Assembly: GCF_000177195.2 (NCBI RefSeq)
Contig: NC_015953.1
Coordinates: 2,728,001 to 2,792,000 of the forward strand
Length of the DNA stretch: 64,000 nt
Direction: 5' to 3'
Source of the DNA: Streptomyces sp. SirexAA-E
GTDB lineage: Bacteria > Actinomycetota > Actinomycetes > Streptomycetales > Streptomycetaceae
The position numbers and the translations under genes were made by a program. Position 1 is the first letter of the stretch, and each line of letters opens with the position of its first letter. The notes beneath the pieces are model-generated. The model was not told the DNA's origin. It saw only the letters and a list, made by a program, of their open reading frames with translations, and searched no databases. Shown here one piece after another: positions 28,801 to 37,361 of this stretch.

Positions 28801-29335
28801 GGAAGGCGAAGGCATGCCGGTCCCAGAACGACCTGCGGAACACCTTGTTGCACGCGATGCGGTCGCCGAGCAGGACCCAGTCCCGGGTGACATGGGTGGC
28901 CCGGCGGGCCTTCTCCATCGGCCTGCGGAACATCGGGGACTGCTCCAGAGCGCCGCCGGCCCGCAGCCGCAGTACGTTGCCGGTCGCGAGGTCCGACCCT
29001 GAGGAGTCCAGTTCACCGAGCATGCGCGCGTAGGCCCCGGGGGGCACGACGTCGTCGCTGTCGACGAACGCGAGGAACTCCCCGTCCGGGTGGGCCTGCC
29101 CGGCCCCGGCGTTGCGTGCGGCGCCGAGCCCGGCGTTCTCCTGGCGGATCAGCCGGAAGCGCGAGTCCTTCCGGGAGAACTCCAGCGCCACTCCGGCGCT
29201 GTTGTCCGTCGAGCCGTCGTCGACCATGACGACTTCCAGATCGGTCATCGTCTGCCCGGCCAGCGACTCCAGGCAGGCTCCGAGGTACTCCTCGACGTTG
29301 TAGAGCGGGACGACGACGGTGAGACGGGGTGCCAT
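25850..29335 (-). CDS. Bifunctional GT2 glycosyltransferase / TagF-like glycerophosphotransferase (1161 aa)
   Basis: Order: GT2 domain (1-230) with LTVVVPLYNVEEYLG, VMVDDGSTDNS and AFVDSDDVV; helical linker to about 330; a long beta-rich middle (about 330-790) with repeated segments ending in W..G.LHLTGYAY or GGVLHLEG patterns; TagF-like domain (about 800-1155) with SDSPRAVHEEL, QTWHGTPLKRIG, GYPRNDLLY, LLVRRHYLVGG and VTDYSSLMFDF. All catalytic motifs look intact. Heads the coupled minus-strand trio (1161-aa, 947-aa, GT4). I chose the ATG at 29335 where the GT2 homology begins; a TTG at 29365 is possible. It is paralogous to the 1116-aa protein over its whole length. Confidence 0.88.
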   Translation of the reverse strand: MAPRLTVVVPLYNVEEYLGACLESLAGQTMTDLEVVMVDDGSTDNSAGVALEFSRKDSRFRLIRQENAGLGAARNAGAGQAHPDGEFLAFVDSDDVVPPGAYARMLGELDSSGSDLATGNVLRLRAGGALEQSPMFRRPMEKARRATHVTRDWVLLGDRIACNKVFRRSFWDRHAFAFPTGVLYEDIAVVLPAHFLAQGVDVVEEPVYHWRDRDGSITTRRAVAKGIRDRVTAVSTVSAFLADRGMTQALRRYQEHVLSGDLWLFIEALPDGDTDFREAFLTHANAFADTVEPTVFAGLPLHLRIKWQLIREGRTAELLALLAHEATDRDTFHVRGLLRPRAQFPGIQGPLPHRVAALSDADLPVHAHLTEAVWRDGLLHLTGYAYVRNVPGGPPVAGWLRAGRRLVPLRMRRAPAGEAAAGSGRSLHGYERSGFTTVVDPRRLAGRAASRSVWRLEALVLGGGRPRRGPMRLLGHPAAPAVRYVDAGTRVVPLLSGNKLELRAERVDAVLAGHRPTASGDGIRLAVRLLGPGTPSVLRIQEWRTKETREFPLTACDSPDGAVGDAPSGGPGDARTVVAEVPLAVFRGVDGDWGVHLVDGDRGTPVAARPETEAGRYPSSGGREVYAAANPSGDLVLTDRSTQPVLTRVAWAGDGGVLHLEGTCPGAGAGPVELVLRHGGHQEENAVAVEQGADGFRVSLSPGAVGSLAGVLPLAEGRWYPFLRERGERDPDRYLPLRLAPQLHAGLPLHQEAHGRRFTLQRRHHDRLCLESGSVLPVRERGAYGQSRLRERYAAARGGTLREAVLYSSFDGRQYSDSPRAVHEELARREPGLDHLWVVRDQQATVPSGVRAVTLHSAEWHEALARSRWIVTNTHLPKWFERSEGQFVVQTWHGTPLKRIGRDLEGTPHADAAYMASMPRRSAQWNVLVSPNTFSTPVLRRAFGYTGDVLECGYPRNDLLYAPDRAKVAAAVRQSLDVPEGRRVVLYAPTWREDRPRSGGRYGLDLQLDLAEVRRTLGDDHLLLVRRHYLVGGSVPESDTVRDVSRHPDVTELMLISDALVTDYSSLMFDFAQTGRPMLFHTYDLEHYRDTLRGFCFDFEERAPGPLLATSAEVTEALRDLETATAAHREAYARFRESFCDLDDGTAASRVVDAMLKGARA

Positions 29336-29451
29336 GCGCTGCGCACGATCCTTCCGGGCGGACAACTTCGGTCAACTGGTTACTGATTGACGAACGAGCC
29401 CCGTGCCGGGTAGGCAACGGGGCTCGTGACGGCCGTCGGCCGGGGAGGAGT

Positions 29452-30324
29452 TCAGGGTTTGACGGCGATCCGTCCCTCGTCCATGCGGAGCAGCAGCAGC
29501 CGCTCGCCGGTCTTCTCGAGGAACTCGTCCACGGCCTGGCGTGATCCCTGCCAGTACCCGTAGTCGTCGATCAGGAGGACACCCCCGCTGACCAGACGGC
29601 CGTACAGGTGCTCCAGCTCGTGTGCGGTCGACGCGTACCAGTCGGTGTCCAGCCTGAGGATCGCGATCTGCTCCGGGGCCTGCCCGGGGACGGTGTCCTC
29701 GACCTTGCCCTGTACGTAGTGGACGCGCTCCTCCGGGTACGGGACGCCCGCGAAGCCCTCCCGCACGTCCTCCAGGGAGGCGACCGCCCAGATCGGCCGG
29801 TCCTTGCCCTGGGCGTCCAGCAGCTCCTGGGCCGACCTGCCGTCGCGGCGCAGGTCCTCCGCGGTGGGCGGGGTCATGCCCTCGTACGTGTCGAAGAGGT
29901 ACAGGTCCCGGTCGGTCTCGCCGAGCGACAGCAGGGTCTTGGCGCAGGCCTGCATCGAACCGCCGCGCCACACACCGCACTCGACGACGGCGCCCTGGAT
30001 GCCGTGCCGGGCGATGTACCGGGTGGCCAGGACGAAGGCGTTGAGGCGCTCCGGGGAGGTCATCGTGTACGGCTTGACCGCACGGATGATGTCCCTCGCC
30101 TCGTCGTCGTAGTCCGCGGGGAGCTGCGGCGCCGGCTTCTTCTTCTCCGGCGCATCGGCCGTCCTCGTGGCCGCGGTCTTCGCCGCGGCCTCGGCCGGGG
30201 CGGCGGCGCGGGGGGCGGGCACGGTCACGCGCCGGAGCTGATAGCCGGTGAGTTGCTGAAGGACGCCGTTGACGGCGTTGCGCCAAGCCATGGGGCGGGA
30301 CAGTACGCGCGTTTTGCGGCTCAT
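29452..30324 (-). CDS. TylF/MycF-family O-methyltransferase
   Basis: 290-aa SAM-dependent methyltransferase of the macrocin O-methyltransferase (TylF) type. Seen: VVECGVWRGGSMQACA (SAM site), YLFDTYEGM, and the Mg-binding acidic residues in LRLDTDWYAS and LLIDDYGYWQGS. Relatives methylate sugar hydroxyls. About 70 N-terminal residues (basic, Ala/Lys-rich) precede the domain. In this locus the likely target is a sugar of the wall glycopolymer, which is inference. It follows the class I methyltransferase by 11 bp in the same direction, so the two form an operon. Start ATG at 30324. Confidence 0.88.
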   Translation of the reverse strand: MSRKTRVLSRPMAWRNAVNGVLQQLTGYQLRRVTVPAPRAAAPAEAAAKTAATRTADAPEKKKPAPQLPADYDDEARDIIRAVKPYTMTSPERLNAFVLATRYIARHGIQGAVVECGVWRGGSMQACAKTLLSLGETDRDLYLFDTYEGMTPPTAEDLRRDGRSAQELLDAQGKDRPIWAVASLEDVREGFAGVPYPEERVHYVQGKVEDTVPGQAPEQIAILRLDTDWYASTAHELEHLYGRLVSGGVLLIDDYGYWQGSRQAVDEFLEKTGERLLLLRMDEGRIAVKP

Positions 30325-30335
30325 GTCATCTTTCG

Positions 30336-31070
30336 TCAACCTGTGGTTGATGTGACCGTCCGGCTGTCCGGCCGCCCGCACCGCTCCCGTCCGTCGAGCG
30401 GGCGGGGCAGCGGCACCCGGTCCACCCCTCCGGCCCGGTTGGCCCACCACACCGCCGTCTCCCGCACGGCGAAGTCGGCCAGCCGGTTCTTCAGCCGGGT
30501 CACCCGCCGGCGGTGGGGCTGCGGCCTGCGGAAGACACCCACGGAGTCACCCCAGTAGGCGGCCTTGGCGTCGATGGAGCCGTAGTCGTGCCAGATGCCC
30601 CTGGTCGGCGGGAAGTCGGTGTACGCCTCGCAGAGTTCGAGGCGCGAGTGGGCGGCCATCGCCCGGAAGCCGTCCGGGTAGTAGCGCCAGCAGTCCTGCG
30701 CGTCGTGGGCGTGGCCACGCGAGGGGGCGGTGACGAAGGCGTAGCCGCCCGGCTTGAGCACTCGGGCGATCTCCAGCATCGACGCCCAGAAGAACGGGAT
30801 GTGCTCGAACGCCTGCCCGGACAGGACGACATCGGCGCTCCGGGACCTGACGGGGATCCGGTAGGGCCGGGTCATCACCACGTCCACGTTGGGCCCGTCG
30901 AGCACGTCGACCCCCACGTAGTCGATGTCGTGGCCGGCCAGCAGCCCCCTGTGTGTGCGGGTCTGCTTCCCGGAGATCCGGGAGCCGAGGTCCACCACCC
31001 GGTGCCTGCGGGACGTGGGCAGGTACTCCTGGACGCAGAGCTCCATCTGCTCGTAGGCGGACCGGTGCAT
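30336..31070 (-). CDS. Class I SAM-dependent methyltransferase
   Basis: 244-aa protein with a Rossmann methyltransferase core: VVDLGSR (motif I), YVGVDVLDGPNVDVVM, SADVVLSGQAFEHIPFF and RVLKPGGYAFVTAPS. The sequence is close to the methyltransferases found with glycan gene clusters. Its substrate is unknown; the neighbouring TylF-type enzyme suggests they modify the same polymer. GGGAGAAGGC immediately before the ATG at 31070 supports the start. Confidence 0.88.
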   Translation of the reverse strand: MHRSAYEQMELCVQEYLPTSRRHRVVDLGSRISGKQTRTHRGLLAGHDIDYVGVDVLDGPNVDVVMTRPYRIPVRSRSADVVLSGQAFEHIPFFWASMLEIARVLKPGGYAFVTAPSRGHAHDAQDCWRYYPDGFRAMAAHSRLELCEAYTDFPPTRGIWHDYGSIDAKAAYWGDSVGVFRRPQPHRRRVTRLKNRLADFAVRETAVWWANRAGGVDRVPLPRPLDGRERCGRPDSRTVTSTTG

Positions 31071-31138
31071 GCCTTCTCCCAACGTTGCCGTGTGCGCGAG
31101 CTGTTGAGAACAACGACGGCGTGGCACTCAGGGGTCGC

Positions 31139-31193
31139 CCCGTACGGGTGACGCACCGCACGAGTACGTGCCGTACGGGTGGCGCACCGCACG
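31139..31193. repeat. Two-copy 31-bp-period direct repeat
   Basis: Copies at 31141-31162 and 31172-31193 share 21 of 22 bases (CGTACGGGTG.CGCACCGCACG), with the CCGTACGGG start also flanking. It lies between the 677-aa fusion gene stop and the methyltransferase start, upstream of the two methyltransferases. Confidence 0.85.
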
Positions 31194-31206
31194 GGTGACG
31201 CTCCGT

Positions 31207-33240
31207 TCACTCGGGCCCGAGCGAGAAGAGCCGCCGCACCACCCGCTCCGCCGCGTGCCCGTCGTCGTACGGGCAGAACCGCTCCCGGAACGCGGTGCGG
31301 AGCACGGCCGCCTCCGGGGACCGCCACGCCCCGGTCAGCAGCACCTCCCGCAGCTCGTCCTGGGTGGTGGCGACCGCTCCCGGGGTGTCACCGGGGCGGC
31401 CGGAGAGCAGGTCGATGTAGGTGCCGCGCGCCGCCCGGTAGGCGGCCCAGTCCGGGGCGTAGGTGATGATCGGGCGGTCCAGGCAGGCGTAGTCGAACAT
31501 CAGGGACGAGTAGTCGGTGATCAACGCGTCGGAGGCGAGGCAGAGTTCCTCGACCGAGGGGTGCCCGGTGACGTCGAGGGTCCGCTCCCCCGCCGACCGC
31601 CCGGCCGAGCGCCCGTAGAAGTAGTGGGCCCGCACCAGCAGCACGTACTCCTCACCCAGCTCGCGTGCGAGCCGGTCCGGGTCGAGGTGAGGGACGAAGC
31701 CCTTGCGGTAGTCGCGGTGGGTCGGCGCGTACAGCAGGACCGTCCGTCCCGGGGCGATGCCCAGCTCCGCCCTGATCTTCCCGGTCCGCTCCGGGGTGGC
31801 GGTGAAGTAGACGTCGTTGCGCGGGTAGCCGGCCGCCAGGTGCTCGTAACGGGCGGGGTAGACGCGGTCCCAGACCTCGGTGGTGTGGGGGTTGGCGGTC
31901 AGGCTGAGGTCCCACTGGTCGGCGTGGGCGAGGATCCGCTCGTAGCTGACACCGGCCGTGAGGGCGGGGTACGGCAGCTGGTCCAGGCCCATCGTCTTCA
32001 GGGGGGTGCCGTGGTGGGTCTGGAGGTAGACCTGGCCGGGGCGCTTGGTGAAGCCGCCCGGGAAGCTGGAGTTGTTGACGAGGTAGGTGGCGGTGGCCAT
32101 GGCCCGCCAGTAGGCCCGGGACCCCTCGATCACGTACGGCACCCCGGGAGGCATCCGGTCGAGGTGGCGCGAGGAGACGGCCCAGACACCGCGGATGTGC
32201 GGGGCGAGCTCACGGGCCTTGGCGTGGACGGCGGCCGGGTTGCAGGCGACTCCCCGGTTCCAGTAGGCCCCGTAGACCGCCAGGTGCGGGTCGAGGGAAC
32301 GGTGCCGGTCCGTGCGGTAGACGGCCCGCATCACCCGGGTACGCAGCGCTTTACGACCGGCGCCGAGGGTGGTGAGCGCCCGCGTGCGCTGAGCGCGCAC
32401 GGTCTCCCGGGTGCGGTGGGAGGCGTACCGCCCGGGCAGTGCGGCCGCCCGGAAGAACGCCGAACGGTCCCCGGGGGCGATCCGGCCCGGATCCTCCAGG
32501 ACCGCTTCCAGGTGCGCGGTGCGCAGGGCGTGGACGCGCGGGTCGTCGCCGGTCGCGGCGGCCAGCCGCGCGTAGGCGTCGATGATCGCGAAGTGCGCGC
32601 GCCCGGGTGTCGTGGCGAAGGTCCCGGTGCGGCGCAGCCGGTGGCGCACACAGACCTGGTCGAGCACGGCCAGGGTGCCGGCGTCGGAGGCGAGCAGGGC
32701 GGCCCGGTGCACGGGTACGACGTCGTCGTACGGGCCGTCGGTGAAACGGAGCCCGCGCTCGGCCCAGAAGGCGCGGCGGAAGAGCTGGTTGCGGGCGGCC
32801 GGGAGGGTGCCGTCGCCCGGCCGGACCACGCCCCACCAGTCGACGAGGTCGTGGCCCAGCCGCAGTACGTCGGGGCGGTCCTCCGCGAGCCTCCCGGCGA
32901 CGGCCGCCAAGGCACCCGGGAGCAGGAGGTCGTCGCCGTCCAGGAAGAGCAGGTAGTCGCCCCGGGCCTCGGCGGCCCCGGCGTTGCGCGCCGCGCCTTC
33001 CGGATGCTCCCCAAGGCTCCCGGCCGGCAGCACACGCACCCGGGGGTCCCGCTCGGCGAACTCCCGCGCGATGTTCAGGCCGCCGTCCCGCGTCCCGGCC
33101 TCGACGGCGATCAACTCCCAGCCGGGCGGTGCCCCGTCGGCCACCGGTCCGTCCGTGGCCGTCCGGCCGGTCACCGACTCCAGTGCCGCCCTCAGGTATC
33201 CCTGGACGCGGTGGACGGGCATGACGACGCTGAGGAGCAT
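31207..33240 (-). CDS. GT2-like / TagF-like fusion protein (677 aa)
   Basis: N-terminal GT2 domain (1-230): LLSVVMPVHRVQGYL and FLDGDDLLLPGA are intact, but the nucleotide-binding V-D-D-G-S is replaced by AVEAGT. A basic linker (about 240-330) with many Arg/Thr precedes the TagF-like domain (about 340-670): TKRPGQVYLQTHHGTPLK, GYPRNDVYF, LLYAPTHRDYRKG, LLVRAHYFYG and ITDYSSLMFDY. There is no long middle region. Closely related to the 744-aa protein. I chose the ATG at 33240 where homology starts. It is divergent from the 1116-aa gene 100 bp away. Confidence 0.87.
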   Translation of the reverse strand: MLLSVVMPVHRVQGYLRAALESVTGRTATDGPVADGAPPGWELIAVEAGTRDGGLNIAREFAERDPRVRVLPAGSLGEHPEGAARNAGAAEARGDYLLFLDGDDLLLPGALAAVAGRLAEDRPDVLRLGHDLVDWWGVVRPGDGTLPAARNQLFRRAFWAERGLRFTDGPYDDVVPVHRAALLASDAGTLAVLDQVCVRHRLRRTGTFATTPGRAHFAIIDAYARLAAATGDDPRVHALRTAHLEAVLEDPGRIAPGDRSAFFRAAALPGRYASHRTRETVRAQRTRALTTLGAGRKALRTRVMRAVYRTDRHRSLDPHLAVYGAYWNRGVACNPAAVHAKARELAPHIRGVWAVSSRHLDRMPPGVPYVIEGSRAYWRAMATATYLVNNSSFPGGFTKRPGQVYLQTHHGTPLKTMGLDQLPYPALTAGVSYERILAHADQWDLSLTANPHTTEVWDRVYPARYEHLAAGYPRNDVYFTATPERTGKIRAELGIAPGRTVLLYAPTHRDYRKGFVPHLDPDRLARELGEEYVLLVRAHYFYGRSAGRSAGERTLDVTGHPSVEELCLASDALITDYSSLMFDYACLDRPIITYAPDWAAYRAARGTYIDLLSGRPGDTPGAVATTQDELREVLLTGAWRSPEAAVLRTAFRERFCPYDDGHAAERVVRRLFSLGPE

Positions 33241-33340
33241 GGCAGCCGAGCGTAGTGCGGTCCGTTCGCCGCCCCGCCCCGCGTTCACCCGTTCGGGTCA
33301 GCTCCGGTGACCCGGGGCGTCTCCCCCGGTTGAGCTGTGC

Positions 33341-36300
33341 ATGAAGCCACTCCTCAGCGTCGTCGTCCCCGTGCACAACGTCGAGGAGTATCTGGAGGAG
33401 TGCCTCACCTCGCTGGCCCGCCAGACGCTGGAGGCGATCGAGGTCGTGGTGGTCGACGACGGTTCGACCGACGGCAGCCGCAGGATCGCGGAGGGGTTCG
33501 CCGCCCGCGACGGCCGCTTCCGCTGCGTCCACCAGCCCAACGCCGGCCTGAGCGCGGCGCGTAACGCCGGGGTCGCGCACACCACCCCCGGTGTCCCGTA
33601 CCTGGCGTTCGCGGACAGCGACGACCTCGTCGTCCCCGACGCGTACGCGCGCATGCTGGCCTCCCTGGAGTCGACCGGCTCCGACCTGGTCACGGGCAAC
33701 GTGTGGCGGCTGACCGGGCAGGGGCCGCGGCAGGCCTGGCAGTACCGCTGGCTGACCGCCGACCACCCGCGCACCCACGTCACCCGCGATCCACGGCTGC
33801 TGGCCGACCGGGTCGCCTGGAACAAGGTGTTCCGGCGCTCCTTCTGGGACCGGCACGCCTTCACCTTCCCGGTCGGCAGGCTCTACGAGGACGCACCGGT
33901 GATGATCCCGGCGCACCACCTCGCGGGCTCGGTGGACGTCCTGCACGAGCACGTCTACCTCTGGCGGGTCCGCGAGGGCTCGATCACCCGGCGGCGCACG
34001 GACGTCCGGGGCGTACGGGACCGGATCGCCGCCTGCGAACAGGTCAGCGCGTTCCTCGCGGACCGCGGCGCCGGACAGCGCGAGCTCTACGACGCCTCCT
34101 GTCTGCGCGACGACTTCGTGTACTTCCTGGAGGGCCTGCCGATGGGCGGGCCGACCTACCGGGCGGCGTTCATGGCGGACGCGGGCGCCTTCCTCGACCG
34201 TGCGGGCGACGCGGTGCTCGACGGCCTGCCCGCCGAGGCCCGGATCAGGTGGCGGCTGGTGCGTGAGCGCCGACTGGACGAACTGCTGGCCGTCCTGGAG
34301 TTCGAACGGACCAACGGGACCGGCACGTTCGCCGTCCGAGGGCTGCCGGGGCGGCGCCGGGCGGTGCACCCAGCGGTCGCGGGCGGGGCCGTCGAGGCAC
34401 GGCTCGGACGCAACGACCTCCCCGCCGTGGCCCGGCTCGTGGAGGCGTCCTGGGGCACGGACGGACGGCTCACCCTGCGCGGCTACGCCTACATCCGCAA
34501 TCTCCCGGCCACCGCGCCCCGGCACGCACTGAAGGCGGCGCTGGTGCGCGAGGCGGGCGGCGGGCGGCCTCGGAAGGTGCCGCTACGGACGGTCCGGATG
34601 CCCGGGGCGACCGCCGACTCGGGACAGGAGGCGCACTCCTACGACCACGCGGGCTTCGAGGCGGTCCTCGACCCCGGCCGGCTCGGCCCGGGCGTCTGGC
34701 TCGTGGGGGTGGTGGTCGCGAGCCGCGGCGTCCTGAGCCGCGCCGCCCTGCGCGCGGTGGAGGCCGCCGAGGCGCAGTCCCTGGTCCACGACCTGGGCGA
34801 CGGGTGGCGCGCGGTGCTCGGCTACCGGGGCGGCCGGCTCGCGCTGACCGTGACCCGGCCGCCCGCCGTGGCCGTGGCCCACGACGGCGGGGACGCCGCC
34901 CTGGAGCTCACGGTCCGGCCGCACACCGGCGGCCGGCCCACGGCCCTGGTGCTGGCCCGCGACGGCGCCCCGGAGCACTCCTGCCCGGTGCGCCCGCAGG
35001 ACGGTGACCGCTTCAGCGTGCGCGTCCCCCTCGCGGAGCTGGCGGCGGCAGGGCCGCACCCGCACGGGGCTGAGGACCGGTGGCGTGCGGCGCTCGTGAC
35101 CGACGGGGCCCGCGTCCCGCTGGCCGCCGCCCCGGACCTGCCGCCGCCCGCTTTCGCCGACGCCTCGGGCGACCTGGTGGTGGAGGCGCCCGCCGGGCCG
35201 CTCGTGGACGGGGCCGAGCCGGTCCCGGAGGGCGGACTGCGCGTCACCGGCACCGGGTCCGGCCCGTTCGTACTGCGCCACAGCACCCTGGGGGAGACCG
35301 TGGCGGTCCCCCTGGAGCAGTTGCCGGACGGCCGGTTCTCCGCGGTGCTGACCTCCCCGCCCCGGGAGGGCGGCTGGGAGCTGTACGCGGACGGCCGTCC
35401 CGTACGCACCCTGGCCGCGTTCGCCGCCCGGCTGCCGCTGAGCGCCCCGGGGGCCGCGTTCCGGCTCGGCCGGCGGCACGGGGACCGGCTGACCGTCCAC
35501 GCCCCGTCCCCGCTCACGGAGGCCGAACGGGGCGCATACCGCCAGGGCCGTCTGCGCACGTCGCACCACCCGGAGCAGCGCGGACTGCCGCTCCGGGACG
35601 CCGTCCTGTACACCGGGGGCGATTCCCCGCGCGCCGTGCATGCCGAGCTCGTACGCCGGAGCACGGACGTCGAACACCTCTGGGTCACCGACGGCTCCCC
35701 GGCGGACGCGGGCCGGGTACCACCCACCGCGGTCCCCGTGGTGGCGTACAGCACCGCCTGGTACGAGGCGCTGGCCCGGGCCCGCCGTGTCGTGACGGCG
35801 GACCCGCTGCCGGACTGGTTCGTACGCCGCCCGGGCCAGACGGTGGCGCAGACCTGGCACGGCACCCCGCTCGGCCGGTTCGGCCTGGACCTGACCGACA
35901 CGTTGTACGCCGACCACCAGCGGCTCGCGTCCCTGCCGCACGGCTCCGCGCAGTGGTCGTTCCTGGTCTCCCCCAGCACCTTCGCCACCCCGCTGCTGCG
36001 CCGCGCGCTGGCGTACGGCGGGGAGGTGCTGGAGGCCGGGTCCCCCGCCAACGACCTGCTGTCCGCGCCCGGACGGGAGAAGACCGCCGAGCGGGTGCGG
36101 CGGCGGCTCGGTGTCCCGGAGGGGCACCGCGTGGTGCTCTACGCGCCCACCTACCGCGACCAGTTCGCCCTTCCCCCGGGCGAGGTCCCCGGCGGGTGGT
36201 CCCGGGCGTACCGCTGGGAACCGGCGCTGGATCTGGCCGCGCTGTCCCGGTCGCTCGACGCCCGCACCGTCCTCCTGGTGCGCAGGCATCCCCGGGTGAC

Positions 36301-36691
36301 GGGCAGTGTGCCGGACGCCCCGGGGCTGCGGGACGTGTCGGCGCACCCGGACACCGCCGAACTGCTGCTGATCGCCGATGTACTGGTCACCGACTACGCG
36401 GGCGTCGCGTTCGACTTCGCGCTCACCGGGCGGCCGATGCTCTTCCACACCTACGACCTGGAGCACTACCGGGACACCGTGCGCGGCTTCTGCCTGGACT
36501 TCGAGGCCCGCGCGCCGGGCCCCCTGCTGGTCACCACGGACGAGGTGGCCCAGGCGCTGAGGGCCACCTCGGCCTCGGCCCGGCTGCACGCGGACGCGTA
36601 CGACAGCTTCCGGAGGGACCACTGCGACCTGGACGACGGCGGTGCGGCCCGCCGTGTCGCGGACCGGCTGCTGGCCGACGACGGCCGCTGA
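33341..36691 (+). CDS. GT2 glycosyltransferase / divergent TagF-like fusion protein (1116 aa)
   Basis: GT2 domain (1-230) is intact: LLSVVVPVHNVEEYL, VVDDGSTDGS (38-47), AFADSDDLV (DSDD 92-95). Linker and beta-rich middle (about 330-760) resemble the 1161-aa protein (GRLTLRGYAYIRNLP). The C-terminal TagF-like domain keeps TWHGTPLGRFG (about 837) and LLVRRHP, but two signatures shared by the other four fusions are changed: PRND is PAND, and TDYSS is TDYAG (VTDYAGVAFDF, about 1016). Catalysis or donor choice may differ. A plus-strand gene amid minus-strand relatives, convergent with the TetR gene. Confidence 0.86.
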   Translation: MKPLLSVVVPVHNVEEYLEECLTSLARQTLEAIEVVVVDDGSTDGSRRIAEGFAARDGRFRCVHQPNAGLSAARNAGVAHTTPGVPYLAFADSDDLVVPDAYARMLASLESTGSDLVTGNVWRLTGQGPRQAWQYRWLTADHPRTHVTRDPRLLADRVAWNKVFRRSFWDRHAFTFPVGRLYEDAPVMIPAHHLAGSVDVLHEHVYLWRVREGSITRRRTDVRGVRDRIAACEQVSAFLADRGAGQRELYDASCLRDDFVYFLEGLPMGGPTYRAAFMADAGAFLDRAGDAVLDGLPAEARIRWRLVRERRLDELLAVLEFERTNGTGTFAVRGLPGRRRAVHPAVAGGAVEARLGRNDLPAVARLVEASWGTDGRLTLRGYAYIRNLPATAPRHALKAALVREAGGGRPRKVPLRTVRMPGATADSGQEAHSYDHAGFEAVLDPGRLGPGVWLVGVVVASRGVLSRAALRAVEAAEAQSLVHDLGDGWRAVLGYRGGRLALTVTRPPAVAVAHDGGDAALELTVRPHTGGRPTALVLARDGAPEHSCPVRPQDGDRFSVRVPLAELAAAGPHPHGAEDRWRAALVTDGARVPLAAAPDLPPPAFADASGDLVVEAPAGPLVDGAEPVPEGGLRVTGTGSGPFVLRHSTLGETVAVPLEQLPDGRFSAVLTSPPREGGWELYADGRPVRTLAAFAARLPLSAPGAAFRLGRRHGDRLTVHAPSPLTEAERGAYRQGRLRTSHHPEQRGLPLRDAVLYTGGDSPRAVHAELVRRSTDVEHLWVTDGSPADAGRVPPTAVPVVAYSTAWYEALARARRVVTADPLPDWFVRRPGQTVAQTWHGTPLGRFGLDLTDTLYADHQRLASLPHGSAQWSFLVSPSTFATPLLRRALAYGGEVLEAGSPANDLLSAPGREKTAERVRRRLGVPEGHRVVLYAPTYRDQFALPPGEVPGGWSRAYRWEPALDLAALSRSLDARTVLLVRRHPRVTGSVPDAPGLRDVSAHPDTAELLLIADVLVTDYAGVAFDFALTGRPMLFHTYDLEHYRDTVRGFCLDFEARAPGPLLVTTDEVAQALRATSASARLHADAYDSFRRDHCDLDDGGAARRVADRLLADDGR

Positions 36692-36721
36692 GCACTCCCC
36701 AGGGCGGGCGGCGGCAACCGC

Positions 36722-37327
36722 TCAGCCCTTGAGCGCCCGTACCGCCGAGGCGGCGAGGTCGTCCAGGTACCCCTTCGGCAGGTCCCCGCGGACCACGGTC
36801 AGCCGCCAGTAGAGCGGTCCGACGATCAGGTCCAGCGCCCGGTCCGGGTCGCTGCCCTCGGGCAGTTCGCCGCGCTCGACGGCCGCCCGCACCACGACGG
36901 CGGCGACCCCCTGCTGCTGGTCCAGCAGCGCGGCCTTGATGGCGTCGGAGATCTCCGGGTTCCGCGCCGCCTCGACCAGCAGGTCGGGAATGACCTGCGA
37001 GGCCACCGGGTGGCGCAGGGCGTACGAGGCGAGCTCCAGCACGGACCGTACGTCCCCGTAGAGCGAACCCGTCGCCGGTGCGGGCATGCCCTGGGCCGCG
37101 ACGGCCGCGACCAGGTCGAGGACGAGATGCAGCTTGGACTTCCAGCGGCGGTAGACGGCGGTCTTGCCGACCCCCGCCCGCCGGGCGATGCCTTCGATCG
37201 ACATCCGCGCGAAGCCCACCGCGGCCAGTTCCTCGAAGACGGCGCCGCGAATCGCGTCGGTCACGTCCTCACGCAGCACCGCGGCGCCTGCCGGGGTGCG
37301 GCGCCCTGTTCGCCGTTCGGTGGTCAT
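36722..37327 (-). CDS. TetR family transcriptional regulator
   Basis: 201-aa repressor. N-terminal helix-turn-helix (about 22-70): AIRGAVFEELAAVGFARMSI, IARRAGVGKTAVYRRWKSK. The C-terminal ligand domain has the AcrR-like pattern (HPVASQVIPDLLVEAARNPE). It is divergent from the TagG/TagH exporter genes; the 140-bp gap contains an inverted repeat and direct repeats, so it probably represses itself and the exporter. The ligand is unknown. Confidence 0.92.
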   Translation of the reverse strand: MTTERRTGRRTPAGAAVLREDVTDAIRGAVFEELAAVGFARMSIEGIARRAGVGKTAVYRRWKSKLHLVLDLVAAVAAQGMPAPATGSLYGDVRSVLELASYALRHPVASQVIPDLLVEAARNPEISDAIKAALLDQQQGVAAVVVRAAVERGELPEGSDPDRALDLIVGPLYWRLTVVRGDLPKGYLDDLAASAVRALKG

Positions 37328-37340
37328 GTCCCCGATGGTA

Positions 37341-37361
37341 AACCGTCACGACGGGACGGTT
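37341..37361. promoter_or_regulatory. Candidate TetR operator (inverted repeat)
   Basis: AACCGTC (37341-37347) and GACGGTT (37355-37361) form a perfect 7-bp inverted repeat with a 7-base spacer, 14 bp upstream of the TetR start and ahead of the exporter genes. Symmetry and position fit a TetR-family binding site. Confidence 0.5.

Noticed and set aside
27041..29002. Long plus-strand open frame across the 1161-aa fusion gene
   Set aside because: Antisense shadow with no recognisable motif; the opposite strand has complete GT2 and TagF motifs.
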